Source: Nocardioides salarius (lineage in GTDB: Bacteria > Actinomycetota > Actinomycetes > Propionibacteriales > Nocardioidaceae). Taken from it: 64,000 bases of DNA. Positions 9,129 through 21,207 of this stretch are shown here, piece by piece. Position 1 is the stretch's first letter, and every line of letters starts with the position of its first letter. A model generated the notes under the pieces. The model worked only from the letters and a program-made list of their open reading frames with translations, did no database searches and was not told the origin of the DNA. A program made the position numbers and the translations under genes. The stretch spans positions 3,596,001 through 3,660,000 of the forward strand of contig NZ_JAFBBZ010000001.1 of assembly GCF_016907435.1 (NCBI RefSeq). Reading direction: 5' to 3'.

Positions 9129-9728
9129 TCCGGGGAACCAGAGGCGCCACCGTCTTCGCGATCAACACCATCGGCCCTCGCATCCCCTCCCGCCACTGAC
9201 CAAGTCGCCGAGGCAGGGAGCGGTCACTTCACGGTCGCGTCCGGCAGATCCAGACCGACAGGGAGCGGCGAGCTCGTCACCTACTCCGTCGAAGTGGAAG
9301 AAGGACTTCCGTTCGCTACGTCCAACGTCGCGCGCGAGATCGACCATGTGCTCGGGGACAGGCGCGGCTGGACCGCGATCATGTCCCGAACGGTTCAGCG
9401 TGTATCGAAGGACGCCACGTTCCGGATCCTCCTAGCGACGCCGGAAACGACGGATGCCCTGTGCGCGCCTCTGGACACCGACGGACGTCTGTCGTGCCGA
9501 AACGGACAGACGGTGGTCCTCAACGCGTGGAGATGGGCGAACGGCGCCACTGCGTATGGCGACAATCTCGACGGCTACCGCGTGTACATGGTCAACCACG
9601 AGTTCGGGCACGCTCTCGGCAACGGTCACGTCGCGTGTCCCAAAGCTGGAAGCCCGGCTCCGGTCATGGTTCAACAGACGAAGAGCCTTGAGGGCTGCAC
9701 TTCCAATCCGTGGCCGACAGCCGGTTGA
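9129..9728 (+). pseudogene. DUF3152 protein, 5' end lost at the IS3 junction
   Basis: The frame is open from the IS boundary. From about 9210 it matches the DUF3152 pattern: GSGHFTV, LVTYSVEVEEGLPF, DRRGW, LLATPETTDALCAPLDT and the zinc-protease-like MVNHEFGHALGNGH, ending GCTSNPWP. DUF3152 proteins are secreted or anchored and resemble metallopeptidases; their substrate is unknown. The signal peptide and N-terminal linker are missing. A GTG at 9294 could start a shorter product, but it would not be exported. Confidence 0.82.
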
Positions 9729-9763
9729 GCAACTACTATGACGCCTAGTCGAGAGGTGGGGGC

Positions 9764-10237
9764 ATGTTGCTTGCGAGAAGAGTCACGATCGCAGGTATCG
9801 CTGCTGTCGTCACGGCACTCGTGATCGGGATTCCGACCGGGATCATTGAGACCTCGTTGTACCAACGAATGACCCCGGTGCTGTGGTGGAACTACCCGGT
9901 CTGGGTTCTCTCGGCATTGCTGACTGGCCTGCTCGTAGCTACCTACGTACGCGACCCGGCGCTTCCGGTGCCGGCGTCTCAGGGCGGCAAGACTCTTGTT
10001 GGGAGCATGCTGTCCCTCTTCGCGGTCGGTTGCCCGATCTGTAACAAGCTCGTGGTGATGGCGATCGGAGTAACAGGGGCGCTGAACTGGTTCGCTCCGA
10101 TCCAGCCTGTGCTCGCCCTGGGCTCTCTCGGAGTGCTGGCCTACGCCCTGTGGGCACGTCGGCGCGCAGCCGTCGAATGCCGAATCGCCCGCGCCAGGAG
10201 ACCCCAGGGAACGGCGCGCAACGCCGGGGTTGTCTAG
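9764..10237 (+). CDS. Small integral membrane protein with a CPICNK motif
   Basis: 157 residues with about four membrane segments. The third is preceded by GCPICNK, a CxxC-like pair that could bind metal or act in thiol exchange. gaggtggggg precedes the ATG. The Arg-rich tail should be cytoplasmic. I do not recognise the family. Its place among copper-handling genes suggests metal or redox work in the membrane, but this is inference. Confidence 0.7.
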   Translation: MLLARRVTIAGIAAVVTALVIGIPTGIIETSLYQRMTPVLWWNYPVWVLSALLTGLLVATYVRDPALPVPASQGGKTLVGSMLSLFAVGCPICNKLVVMAIGVTGALNWFAPIQPVLALGSLGVLAYALWARRRAAVECRIARARRPQGTARNAGVV

Positions 10238-10401
10238 TGCGCGGCTGGGTCTTGGGCTTCTTTGCTGCTCTGCTCCTCGCCGGTTTGGGCGGATGGCTGA
10301 CCGTTGAGGGACTTGGGTGGGGCTCCAGCAGGGAAACCTCCCGAGCGTGGCCACGCTGGGACCGATCCTGGGTGGACTTGGCGTCGCACTTCTTCTTGTG
10401 A
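10237..10401 (+). CDS. Very small membrane protein, possibly frameshifted
   Basis: GTG overlaps the previous stop (tagtg), giving 54 residues with one strong membrane segment (GWVLGFFAALLLAGLGGWL). The rest is low in character. Another frame continues from about 10320 to a stop at 10418 and encodes a good second helix (ATLGPILGGLGVALLLVTV). The natural product may have been a two-helix protein now shifted by one base. Function unknown. Confidence 0.45.
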   Translation: MRGWVLGFFAALLLAGLGGWLTVEGLGWGSSRETSRAWPRWDRSWVDLASHFFL

Positions 10402-10597
10402 CCGTCCGCAAGCGTTGAGCCGACTCCCAGGGAGCAAACCTAGGCCAGGCCCTCTTTCCGTCGCTCGGGCCGGAGGTCGGAAGACAGTCGGAACTCTTGC
10501 GGGACCTCTTTAACGAACCTTCACACAACCTCGACTGGACGGACCGGGCGCGACAGTCATGGTGAAGGTACCAAGACAAGTGAAGAAGGTGTTGACG

Positions 10598-10849
10598 ATG
10601 ACGGACTGGTACGGCAACGGCATGGGCACAGGAGGCTGGCTCGCCATGATCGCGATGATGACGATCTTCTGGGGCCTGGTCATCCTCGCCGGGGTGATGA
10701 TCTTCCGCGGTAGCAGCAGAAGCCGTCTCGGGGGTAACACCCAGGACCGTGGCGCGCTCGAGATCCTCGATGAACGGTTCGCGCGGGGCGATGTCCACCG
10801 TGAAGAGTACGAAGCGCGCAGAGCCGCGCTCCGTGGGAGCGCACGCTGA
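10598..10849 (+). CDS. SHOCT-domain small membrane protein
   Basis: 83 residues: a Gly/Met-rich N-terminus, one transmembrane helix, a basic linker, and a C-terminal SHOCT motif (ALEILDERFARGDVHREEYE). gaagaagg precedes this ATG. SHOCT (short C-terminal) domains often sit on small membrane proteins and may bind partners. Two similar proteins occur in island B (30803 and 32581), also beside copper genes. Confidence 0.8.
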   Translation: MTDWYGNGMGTGGWLAMIAMMTIFWGLVILAGVMIFRGSSRSRLGGNTQDRGALEILDERFARGDVHREEYEARRAALRGSAR

Positions 10850-10908
10850 CCGACGACGACCTGGCCCGATCTCCTGATCGTCTCGAGGACTCGGGTTTCC
10901 GACGACTG

Positions 10909-11202
10909 ATGAAGGAGAACAGGCTCGACATGTTCGGACAGAAGGGTCAACTACTCACACTGGGCGTCGGAGGCCTCGGTGACTTCGATTTCGGCCCCGG
11001 CATCGCCGGCTCCAAGGCCTGGATCGCCGCGTTCGTGGTCTTGCTCGTCCTTGCTTGGCTGGCCCGGTGGACGATACGTCCCGCACGACGTACGGCGCGA
11101 ACCAAGCAGAGAGACGGCGCACACGAAACCGATCGCGCGAAGCCAGCAGTTGAGCCCAGCCGCGCTGGCAGGACACTAGCGAAGCAGACAAGGAGAGCCT
11201 GA
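10909..11202 (+). CDS. Hypothetical small membrane protein
   Basis: 97 residues with one transmembrane helix (AWIAAFVVLLVLAWLARW) and a long basic, hydrophilic tail. An internal ATG at 10930 is an alternative start, since aggag lies 12 bp before it. The stop overlaps the ATG of the DUF302 gene, so the two are translationally coupled. No family recognised. Confidence 0.6.
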   Translation: MKENRLDMFGQKGQLLTLGVGGLGDFDFGPGIAGSKAWIAAFVVLLVLAWLARWTIRPARRTARTKQRDGAHETDRAKPAVEPSRAGRTLAKQTRRA

Positions 11203-11603
11203 TGAACAGTTACACCATCACCACCACGATCAACAAGCCCTATGACGAGACTGTCGCTGCGGTCCGAGAGGCCCTGGGCGATCAGGGCTTCGGGGTGCTG
11301 ACCGAGATCGACCTCAAGGCGTCTCTGAAGGAGAAGCTCGACGTCGACATCGACCCGCAGGTGATTCTCGGGGCCTGCCGGCCCCCGCTGGCCTACGAAG
11401 CCATCCAGGCCGAACCGTCGATCGCGGCACTACTGCCCTGCAACGTGGTCGTGCGCGCCCTGGACCACGAGACGACACTGGTCGAGGCGTTCGACCCGGA
11501 TGCCATGATGGGCCTCGCTGACAACCCGGCACTGAGGAAGATCGCGAGCGATGCCAAAGAGCGTCTGGGCGCAGCCTTCGCGGCCCTCGACAACACGCAG
11601 TGA
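11202..11603 (+). CDS. DUF302 domain protein
   Basis: 133 residues in the DUF302 pattern: TTTINKPYDETVAAVREAL, then GFGVLTEIDLKASLKEKL and ILGACRPPLAYEAI, then LPCNVVVR. DUF302 proteins are small, often linked to metal stress and sulfur or copper loci; the biochemical role is not settled. ATG overlaps the preceding stop (tgatga). The Cys of GACRPP and of LPCNV are conserved features of the family. Confidence 0.88.
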   Translation: MNSYTITTTINKPYDETVAAVREALGDQGFGVLTEIDLKASLKEKLDVDIDPQVILGACRPPLAYEAIQAEPSIAALLPCNVVVRALDHETTLVEAFDPDAMMGLADNPALRKIASDAKERLGAAFAALDNTQ

Positions 11604-11817
11604 ACCGTGGCGCGGCACCTCGTTGGATAAGTCACCACGGCCGAGCAGCCGGCGACCACGCTTGAGCTCCCAGCGGGACCCGCCGGGGAATCGGCGGAAC
11701 ACTCAGAGGACACAGGTCATGACGGCGGGGCCCACCGACCACCGCTGTGGCCGCCGCATTCATCGGCGGGCCCGCGTTCATGAAGGTTCGATGAAGGGTC
11801 TCCGACAACCCTTGCCC

Positions 11818-11840
11818 AAGATACCCCCGGGGGGTACTTT
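11818..11840 (+). promoter_or_regulatory. CsoR-type operator
   Basis: The palindrome tacccccggggggta, with flanking aag/ctt, is the G-tract inverted repeat bound by CsoR/FrmR-type repressors. It lies about 50 bp upstream of the csoR-like gene at 11891 and probably controls the csoR-copZ-copA unit in response to Cu(I). Confidence 0.8.
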
Positions 11841-11890
11841 GGAACTGGGTGTGAGAACCAAACAGCCCCGGAGTTCTGAGGAGGTTCGCG

Positions 11891-12175
11891 ATGCACACGG
11901 AGCCTGGCTACATCACCGAGAAACTGGCGCTCCAAACCCGACTGCGCCGCATCGAGGGCCAGGTCCGCGGACTCCAGCGTCTGGTCGACGAGGACACCTA
12001 CTGCATCGACATCCTCACCCAGATCTCAGCCTCCACCAAGGCACTCGAGAGCGTCGCGCTGCTGCTCCTGGACCAACACCTGCAGCACTGCCTGACCAAC
12101 GCCGGCGGCCCCGAGGACAGCCGACTCAAGCTCACCGAGGCCTCCAAGGCCATCGCACGACTCGTCCGCTCCTAA
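11891..12175 (+). CDS. csoR: CsoR-family copper-sensing repressor
   Basis: 94 residues with RRIEGQVRGLQRL and the ligand set C (TYCIDILTQ), H and C (LLDQHLQHCL). This matches Cu(I)-binding CsoR. It is the first gene after a clear CsoR-type operator and is followed by chaperone and ATPase genes, the usual csoR-copZ-copA order. gaggagg-like sequence precedes the ATG. Related to, but distinct from, the copy at 871. Confidence 0.93.
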   Translation: MHTEPGYITEKLALQTRLRRIEGQVRGLQRLVDEDTYCIDILTQISASTKALESVALLLLDQHLQHCLTNAGGPEDSRLKLTEASKAIARLVRS

Positions 12176-12202
12176 CCCGCACACCAACGAAAGGGACACA
12201 CC

Positions 12203-12583
12203 GTGACCGAGATCGCCAACACGCCTCGCAGTCTCCCGCTGCTCGAAGACCAGGCCACCGACTCCGGCGGCTGCGGATGCGGCGGCTGCGGCTGCGGCGC
12301 CTCCGACGCCGACTCAGCGGCCACGACGTCCAGCTCGATCGATCAGGAGAATCCGATGACCACCCACACCCACACCTACGCCGTCTCCGGCATGACCTGC
12401 GGCCACTGCGCCGCAGCTGTGACCAGCGAGCTGCAGTCCCTCGACGGTGTCACCGACGTGCACGTCGACCTCGTCGCCGGCGGAACCTCAACGGTGACCG
12501 TCGCCAGCCAGGCCCCCTTGGACGACATCCAGGTTCGGGCCGCCCTCGATGAGGCCGGCGAGTACCAGCTCGTCCAGCGATAA
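12203..12583 (+). CDS. copZ: CopZ-like copper chaperone with Cys-rich N-terminal extension
   Basis: The C-terminal half is a heavy-metal-associated domain (SGMTCGHCAAAV) that would pass Cu(I) to the ATPase encoded next. The N-terminal 51 residues carry a Cys/Gly cluster (GGCGCGGCGCG) that could bind extra metal. The GTG at 12203 has aaaggga upstream. An internal ATG at 12356 has its own aggaga 7 bp before it and would give a standard 75-residue CopZ. Two products may therefore be made. Confidence 0.85.
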   Translation: MTEIANTPRSLPLLEDQATDSGGCGCGGCGCGASDADSAATTSSSIDQENPMTTHTHTYAVSGMTCGHCAAAVTSELQSLDGVTDVHVDLVAGGTSTVTVASQAPLDDIQVRAALDEAGEYQLVQR

Positions 12584-12636
12584 CCCCGAAACGCCAACGC
12601 GACGCCGCACCTGCGGCCGCGAGGAGATGAACTCGA

Positions 12637-13890
12637 ATGACGATGCCGACGACCACCTCGGACCAGGTCAGCCGCGAGCTGGAGCTGACCATCGGCGGGA
12701 TGACCTGTGCCTCCTGCGCGGCTCGCATCGAGAAGAAGCTGAACAAGCTCCAGGGAGTGAGCGCGACGGTCAACTACGCCACTGAGAAGGCCAAGGTCAG
12801 CTTCCCGGCGACACTCACCCCCGCTGACCTTGTGGGCGTGGTCGAGGCCACCGGGTACACCGCATCCGTCCCAGCCCCCGCTGCGGTCTCGGGCTCCGCG
12901 GCCGACACTGGGCCAGACACTGGGCCAGACGAGAAGGCCATTGAGGCGGCGGGCTGGTGGCAACGCCTGGTCATCTCCGCGGTGCTGACGGTGCCGGTCC
13001 TCGCCTTCTCCATGGTGCCCGCCTTCCAGTTCGACAACTGGCAGTGGATCTCGCTGACCCTCGCGTCGCCCGTGGTTGTGTGGGGGGCGTGGCCGTTCCA
13101 CCGCGCGGCGGTGACCAACGCCCGGCACGGCGCGGCCACGATGGACACCCTGATCTCGCTCGGGGTGTCGGCGGCCTGGCTCTGGTCGCTGTGGGCACTG
13201 CTGTTCACCCACGCCGGGATGACCGGGGTGCGGATGCCGTTCGACCTCTTCCCCGACGGGGAGGCGGGCGTCCACATCTACCTGGAGGTGGCCGCGGCTG
13301 TCACCACCTTCATCATCGCCGGCCGCTACTTCGAGGCCCGCGCCAAGCGACAGTCAGGTGCGGCACTGCGCGCTCTGCTCGACATGGGCGCCAAGGACGT
13401 CGCAGTCCTCCGCGACGGGGGAGAGGTGCGCATCGCCGTGAACCAGCTTGCCGTCGGCGACCGGTTCGTCGTACGCCCCGGAGAGAAGATCGCCACCGAC
13501 GGAGTCGTCGAACAGGGCACCTCCGCCGTCGACGCATCCATGCTCACCGGGGAACCGGTGCCGGTCGAGGTCGGCCCAGGTGACGGCGTCGTCGGTGCCA
13601 CCGTGAACGCCGGCGGCCGCCTGGTGGTTTCCGCCGCCCGGGTCGGAGCCGACACCCAGCTGGCTCAGATGGCCCGACTCGTCGAGGACGCCCAGAACGG
13701 CAAGGCACAGGTCCAACGGCTGGCTGACCGGGTGTCCGCGGTCTTCGTGCCCATCGTGATCGCCCTGTCGTTGGTGACCCTGGGCGGCTGGCTGCTGACC
13801 GGCCACACCGTCACCGCTGCCTTTACCGCCGCGGTCGCGGTCCTGATCATCGCCTGCCCATGCGCACTTGGCCTAGTGGCGCGGATTTGA
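12637..13890 (+). pseudogene. copA: Copper P1B ATPase CopA, truncated by IS630 insertion
   Basis: The 5' part of a Cu(I)-exporting ATPase. It shows an N-terminal HMA domain ([12 protein letters not shown]), four membrane segments, the actuator-domain [11 protein letters not shown] motif, and the CPC helix [10 protein letters not shown]. Native sequence ends at 13875; the last few codons lie in the IS. The P-domain (DKTGT), ATP-binding domain and last two helices are missing. They are not found beyond the IS, so a deletion as well as the insertion is likely. The product cannot transport metal. Confidence 0.93.
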
Positions 13891-14538
13891 AGTTGTTGGA
13901 CGGTTGGCCTTGCTGAGGATCTCTTCGGCGGTTTTGGTCCAGACGAAGGGGTGGCAGCGGTCGTTCCAGCCGTCGAGGAAGGCGCGGATTTTGGCGTTGA
14001 GGTCCTGGACGGACTTGAAGACTCCGCGGCGGATGGCTTGGCGTTCGACGATGCTGAAGAAGACCTCGACGAGGTTCATCCACGAGGCGTGGGTGGGGGT
14101 GAAGTGGACCTTGAACCGGGGGTTCTCCTCCAGCCAGGCTCGGACGTTCTTGTGCTTGTGCGCGGCGTAGTTGTCCATCACCAGGTGCAGCTCGACCGGG
14201 TCGCCGTCGTCGTCGCGGACGTGACGGTAGGTCTTCTCGATCTGCTTGAGGAACGCCAGGAACTCCTCGTGGCGATGCCGGGTCTTCAGCGCGCCGGTGA
14301 CGTTGCCGGTGGCGATGTCCAGGGCGGCGAACAGGGTCGTGGTGCCGTGGCGGTAGTAGTCGTGGGAGCGACGCTCGATCCGTCCCTCCTGCATGGGCAG
14401 GATCGGCACCGTGCGGTCCAAGGCTTGGATCTGGGACTTCTCATCCACGCACAGCACGATCGCGTTCTCGGGTGGGGCCAGGTAGAGCCCGCAGATGTCG
14501 GTGACCTTCCCGACCAGCTCGGTATCGGTGGAGAACCG
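13873..14538 (-). pseudogene. IS630-family transposase, C-terminal part
   Basis: Carries most of the DDE domain: LCVDEKSQIQALDRT (first Asp), VMDNYAAHK (second Asp) and WMNLVEVFFSIVERQ (Glu). Read with the N-terminal part at 18512-18943, and dropping one copy of the 3-bp duplication, it forms one 365-residue protein. Its TAG stop is formed by the target TA plus one flanking copA base. Split by the IS3 element at 14542-18511. Confidence 0.92.
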
Positions 14539-14571
14539 GAATGAATCGCCCCGGGTTTCGTGGAGGCTCGG

Positions 14572-17193
<2,622 letters not shown>

Positions 17194-17197
<4 letters not shown>

Positions 17198-17940
17198 ACG
17201 GCATCGACATCGAGACCAAGCGCAAGCTGCGTGAGATGGGCGCCGCGCCGCTGCTGGAGGCGCTCGAGGGCCAAGACGACACCCTGACGCTGGGGATGGG
17301 CTTCGGTGAACGGCTCCGGTTGGTGGTCGACGAGGCACACTCGACGTTCAACCACGCCAAGGTCGAGGGCCTGATCCGCCGCGCCGGACTGCGGTACCCC
17401 GGCGCCGACCTGCGCCGGCTCGATCTGGTCGAGGAACGTGGGCTGGACCGTCAGGTGATCGCCCAGCTCGGGACCTGCACGTTCATCGAGCGACAGCAGA
17501 ACGTGGTGTTCCAGGGCTTCACCGGCTCCGGGAAGTCCTACCTCGGATGCGCGCTAGCCAAGCAGGCCTGCCAACACCGGATCCGTGCCCACTACATCCG
17601 CATGCCCGACCTGGAAGAAGCCTGGGCGCTGGCCAGTGACAAGCCACAAGGAGCGACGAAGTTCCTCAAGAAGTACGCGGCCTTCACGTTGCTGGTGATC
17701 GACGAATGGCTGCTCGACCACCCCGACGACGCCATCAGGAGCATGCTGCTCGAGCTACTGGAACGCAGGTACGACACCGGGTCCACGGTGTTTTGCACCC
17801 AATACGCCAAGAAGGACTGGCACCAGCGGCTCGGATCAGGAGTGCACGCCGACGCGATCATGGACCGCATCGTGCACAACACCATCTGGGTCGACACCGG
17901 CAACCACAACATGCGTGAACACGCCTCGATGAACCGGTGA
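17194..17940 (+). CDS. istB: IS21-family helper ATPase IstB (copy 1)
   Basis: 248-residue AAA+ ATPase of the DnaC/IstB type. It has Walker A (GFTGSGKSYL), Walker B (LLVIDEWLLD) and sensor-1 region TVFCTQY. IstB oligomers guide IstA to target DNA. GTG overlaps the istA stop (GTGA), so expression is coupled. Confidence 0.94.
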
Positions 17941-18052
17941 AAACAGCCGTTGGGGGCCGGTGGCCCCCACACCTGCGGCCACTGGCCCCCAACGGCAAGA
18001 TCCACGGCCCCCAGCCACCCGATCCAGTGGTCCCCAAGCCTTCAAATACTCA

Positions 18053-18139
18053 CTTCAGGACGGTGCAGATCGGCTCGACCCCGAACCGATCGCGGTGCTG
18101 GTCGATGTAGTCGACCAGCACCGCGGTGGGCACCTCTAC
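18053..18139 (-). pseudogene. IS3-family transposase orfB, N-terminal fragment
   Basis: Runs VPTAVLVDYIDQHR then FGVEPICTVLK up to the IS21 end. It lies in the -1 frame relative to orfA, which contains a run of six T (as read on the minus strand, about 18171-18176) that could serve as a slippery site. Joined to 15469 through a shared g it would read on into [12 protein letters not shown]. Confidence 0.75.
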
Positions 18140-18456
18140 TTGATCTTGCGGTCGAGCTCCGCGGCCGCGAAAAAAGCCGCGGACGTCTTCAAAATCTCGT
18201 TGGCACGTCGTAGCTCGCGGACCTCACGCTCGAGCTCGGCCAGCCTGGTCGCGTCATCTGTCGTGGTCCCGGGCCGGACGCCGCCGTCGATCTCGGCCTG
18301 GCGAACCCAGGTACGCAACGCTTCGGGGTGGACCCCGAGCTGATCGGCGACCCGCTTGATCGCTCCCCGCGCCGAGGCGGGGTCCTTCCGGGCCTCGATC
18401 GCCATCCTCGTCGCCCGCTGCTGTAGCTCAGCGCTGTACTTCCTCGGTGCTGCCAT
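18136..18456 (-). CDS. IS3-family transposase orfA
   Basis: 106 residues with the IS3 OrfA pattern: PRKYSAELQQRATRMA, the HTH VADQLGVHPEALRTWVRQ, then a leucine-zipper region ELEREVRELRRANEILK. Two further upstream Met codons are possible. It looks complete, although its orfB partner is broken. Confidence 0.9.
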   Translation of the reverse strand: MAAPRKYSAELQQRATRMAIEARKDPASARGAIKRVADQLGVHPEALRTWVRQAEIDGGVRPGTTTDDATRLAELEREVRELRRANEILKTSAAFFAAAELDRKIK

Positions 18457-18511
18457 GACTCTCATCATCCTTCCCAGGAATGAGAGCCTCCATCAGACCC
18501 GGGGCGATTCA

Positions 18512-18943
18512 GAACGACTCGGCCTTCCACGGCTTGATCCCATAAGCCCGCCAGGCCCGCGCGATCGAGGAGTTGGAGACCTTGAGCCGCTGGGCCAGCA
18601 GCCGGCTCGACCAGTGCGTGACGCCGAGCTTCTTCGGCGGCGGCTTCAACGTCTCGGCCACGATCGCGCGGTGATCCAGGCTCCGCGGCCGTCCTGAGCG
18701 CTCCCGGTCCTCGAGCCCGGGCAGCCCGCGCTCCTCGTACCTGCTCCGCCACTGGATGACCGTGGTCGGCGAAGCGCCGACTCGTTGTGCGATCTCGCGG
18801 TTCCCCACCCCGTCGGCGGCCAGCAGGATCATCCGCGCACGCTTGGCCAGACCTGAACCCAGCGACCTCGAACGAAGCCAGCCCTCAAGCTGGTCGCGGT
18901 CGCCATCGCGCAACAACAAAGCCGGGGCCGGTCGATTCGCCAT
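18512..18943 (-). pseudogene. IS630-family transposase, N-terminal part
   Basis: 144 codons carrying two HTH units, REIAQRVGASPTTVIQWRSR and LLAQRLKVSNSSIARAWR, ending WKAESF where the IS3 element enters. The remainder of the protein is at 13873-14538. The ATG is near the IS630 right end, as expected. Confidence 0.92.
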
Positions 18944-19078
18944 GGCCCCATGATTTCAGAAACCTAAGCGTTCAGGAACTAACGACACGTGCCACTAGAC
19001 CACTCCTGTCAACGCCGGCCGAAAACTGACCCCCTTTTGCCGATCGAAAGTTGACCCCCTTCGAGCGGTTTGTTGGTG

Positions 19079-19891
19079 CTAGGTGGTCTTGGTGTGGCTT
19101 GCCGGGGGTGGCCCGGTTCGGTGCCCGCGGGTGCGGTACGACTCGCCGTCCAGGGCGATGACCTGGGCGTGGTGGACGAGTCGGTCGATGGTGGCTGCTG
19201 CGACGACGTCGTCGCCGAGGGTCTCGCCCCAGCGTGAGAACGCCAGGTTCGAGGTGACCACGACCGAGCCGGTCTCGTAGCGGCTGGCGATGAGTTGGAA
19301 GAACAGCGACGCGGCGGCGGTGTCAAAGGGCAGGTAGCCGACCTCGTCGATGACCAGCAGCCGGTAGCGGTTGAGCTTGCGCAGCTCGCGCTCGAGGTGG
19401 CCTTGCTCGTGGGCAGCGGCCAGGCGGGTGATCCACCCGGTCGCGGAGTCGAACGCAACCGGGTAGGACGCCTCGGCTGCCTTGATCGCCAACGCGATCG
19501 CCAGGTGCGTTTTCCCCGTCCCTGGCGGCCCGAGGAGCACGACGTTGTCGCGTTTGGCGATGAACGTGGTGGTGGCCAGGTGCGCGACCAGGTCGCGGGT
19601 CGCAGCAGGGACGTGGTCGAAGGTGAAGTCCTCGATGGTCTTGATCGCGGGGAAGTGCGCCGCAGCGATCCGCATCCGGGTCCCGTTCGCGGTCCGTGAG
19701 GCGACCTGGCGGCCCAGCACGGCCGCGAGGTACTCCTCGTGCGACCAGCCCTCGGCGCGGGCCTGGTCGCCCAGGACAGCGAAGGTCTCGTTGATCACCG
19801 GGGTCTTGAGCTCACGAGCCAGGAACGCGACCTCACTGAACAGGTCGCTGCCGGTTGCTCTGCCGGTGATCTTGCCGGTGGGTGTCGTCAT
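19079..19891 (-). CDS. istB: IS21-family helper ATPase IstB
   Basis: 270 residues. Walker A is LLGPPGTGKTHLA, Walker B LLVIDEVGYLPFD, followed by VVVTSNLAFSRWGE. Proteins of this type partner IstA in target selection. ATG overlaps the istA stop (ATGA). Distinct in sequence from the IstB at 17194. Confidence 0.94.
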   Translation of the reverse strand: MTTPTGKITGRATGSDLFSEVAFLARELKTPVINETFAVLGDQARAEGWSHEEYLAAVLGRQVASRTANGTRMRIAAAHFPAIKTIEDFTFDHVPAATRDLVAHLATTTFIAKRDNVVLLGPPGTGKTHLAIALAIKAAEASYPVAFDSATGWITRLAAAHEQGHLERELRKLNRYRLLVIDEVGYLPFDTAAASLFFQLIASRYETGSVVVTSNLAFSRWGETLGDDVVAAATIDRLVHHAQVIALDGESYRTRGHRTGPPPASHTKTT

Positions 19892-21207
19892 CGCACGACC
19901 TCCAGGCTCGCTCGCGCAGCAACAGCCGCTTCGTCGGTGATCGCCGGGGTCAGGTCGAACAGCGCGTCGTAGTCGCTCAACGCCCGCACACCCACAACCG
20001 CACCCACCCCGTTCACCGGCCTGGTGGAGGGGCCACGCATCGCAGCGGTGCGGGCCTGGAAGGCGCTGCGCAGCCCGGCCGCGGTGTCCACGTGGGCAGG
20101 GTCGGTGATCGTCTGATGGGACGACCAGCACCGCTGGTGGACTCCCACGCTCGTGCCGGCGCAGGTGATCGTGATGGTGTCCAGGCCGGCGTGGACATCG
20201 ACGAACCGGCCGATCACGGCTGGGTCGACGGAGTAGTCGTTCCCGGCAATGCGCACGTAGTAGTCGCGACCCAGCCGGACCCGCACGGTGGTGCCCACCG
20301 ACGGCGCGACCGGCGGCAGGGCCCCCATCGCGGCGACATCGGCCGCGACCCGGACGCCGGGCTGCTGGCCGGTGCGGCGCAGCACCCGAGCGTTCGCGCG
20401 CGGCAACCAGCTGGTGAGCTGAGTGTTGTAGTCGTGCGGGGAGTCGAACTCGCGTCCAGGCATGAAAGAGGTCTCCAGGAACCCGTTGGCCCGTTCCACG
20501 ATCCCCTTGGCTTCGGGGTCACGTGCCGCGGTCTGATAGATCCGGGTGCCCAGCGTGCCGGCGAACGACCTGGCGCCCAGGGTCAGCCGGTGGTGCTGGC
20601 CGATGCCGGCCTCGTTGTCCCACACCAGCATCTTCGGGACCCCGCCGAGTCCCGACAGGAGCTGCCACATGCCAGCCACCAGGTCGCCGGTCTTCCTGGA
20701 CGGCAGCAGCGTGGCCATGATGAACCCCGAGAACGCCGCGACCATCGTCAACACCGGCAGGTCCACGGCGGGCCGCCCGCCCACCCAGGCCGCGGTCTTG
20801 GACCCGGCGTGGACGTCGACGGGGATGACCTTGCCGGGGAACCACAGGTCGCACTGCACGATCTCTCCGGCGACATAGCTCGTACGGTCCGCGGGATCAC
20901 TCGGGGCGTACAGGGGACGCAGCTGGGCGACCCTGGCCCGCAGCACCGAGGACGAGTTCGTCCACCCGATCCGTTCGGCGATCACCGTGGCCGGCATCGA
21001 GGGGAACTCCGCCAGCAACGCCCGAATCCGCGGCTCGTGGGCATCGAGCATGGAGCCCGCCGGGGCCCGCTCGTACCTCGGCGGCGTATCCGAGGCCAAC
21101 GCGGCACGCACAGTGTTCCTCGCCAACCCCGTCTTGCGCACGATGGCCTTGATGCTCATCTTCTCCGACTTGTGCAGCCGTCGAATCTCAGCCCAGTCCT
21201 CAGTCAT
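19888..21207 (-). CDS. istA: IS21-family transposase IstA
   Basis: 439 residues. It has an HTH near the start (MSIKAIVRKTGLARNTVRAA), then the DDE core with EIVQCDLWFP (first Asp), KMLVWDNEAGIG (second Asp) and PEAKGIVERANGFLE (Glu). The ATG was chosen over a GTG two codons upstream because gggag stands at a good distance before it. Appears intact. Confidence 0.93.
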   Translation of the reverse strand: MTEDWAEIRRLHKSEKMSIKAIVRKTGLARNTVRAALASDTPPRYERAPAGSMLDAHEPRIRALLAEFPSMPATVIAERIGWTNSSSVLRARVAQLRPLYAPSDPADRTSYVAGEIVQCDLWFPGKVIPVDVHAGSKTAAWVGGRPAVDLPVLTMVAAFSGFIMATLLPSRKTGDLVAGMWQLLSGLGGVPKMLVWDNEAGIGQHHRLTLGARSFAGTLGTRIYQTAARDPEAKGIVERANGFLETSFMPGREFDSPHDYNTQLTSWLPRANARVLRRTGQQPGVRVAADVAAMGALPPVAPSVGTTVRVRLGRDYYVRIAGNDYSVDPAVIGRFVDVHAGLDTITITCAGTSVGVHQRCWSSHQTITDPAHVDTAAGLRSAFQARTAAMRGPSTRPVNGVGAVVGVRALSDYDALFDLTPAITDEAAVAARASLEVVR

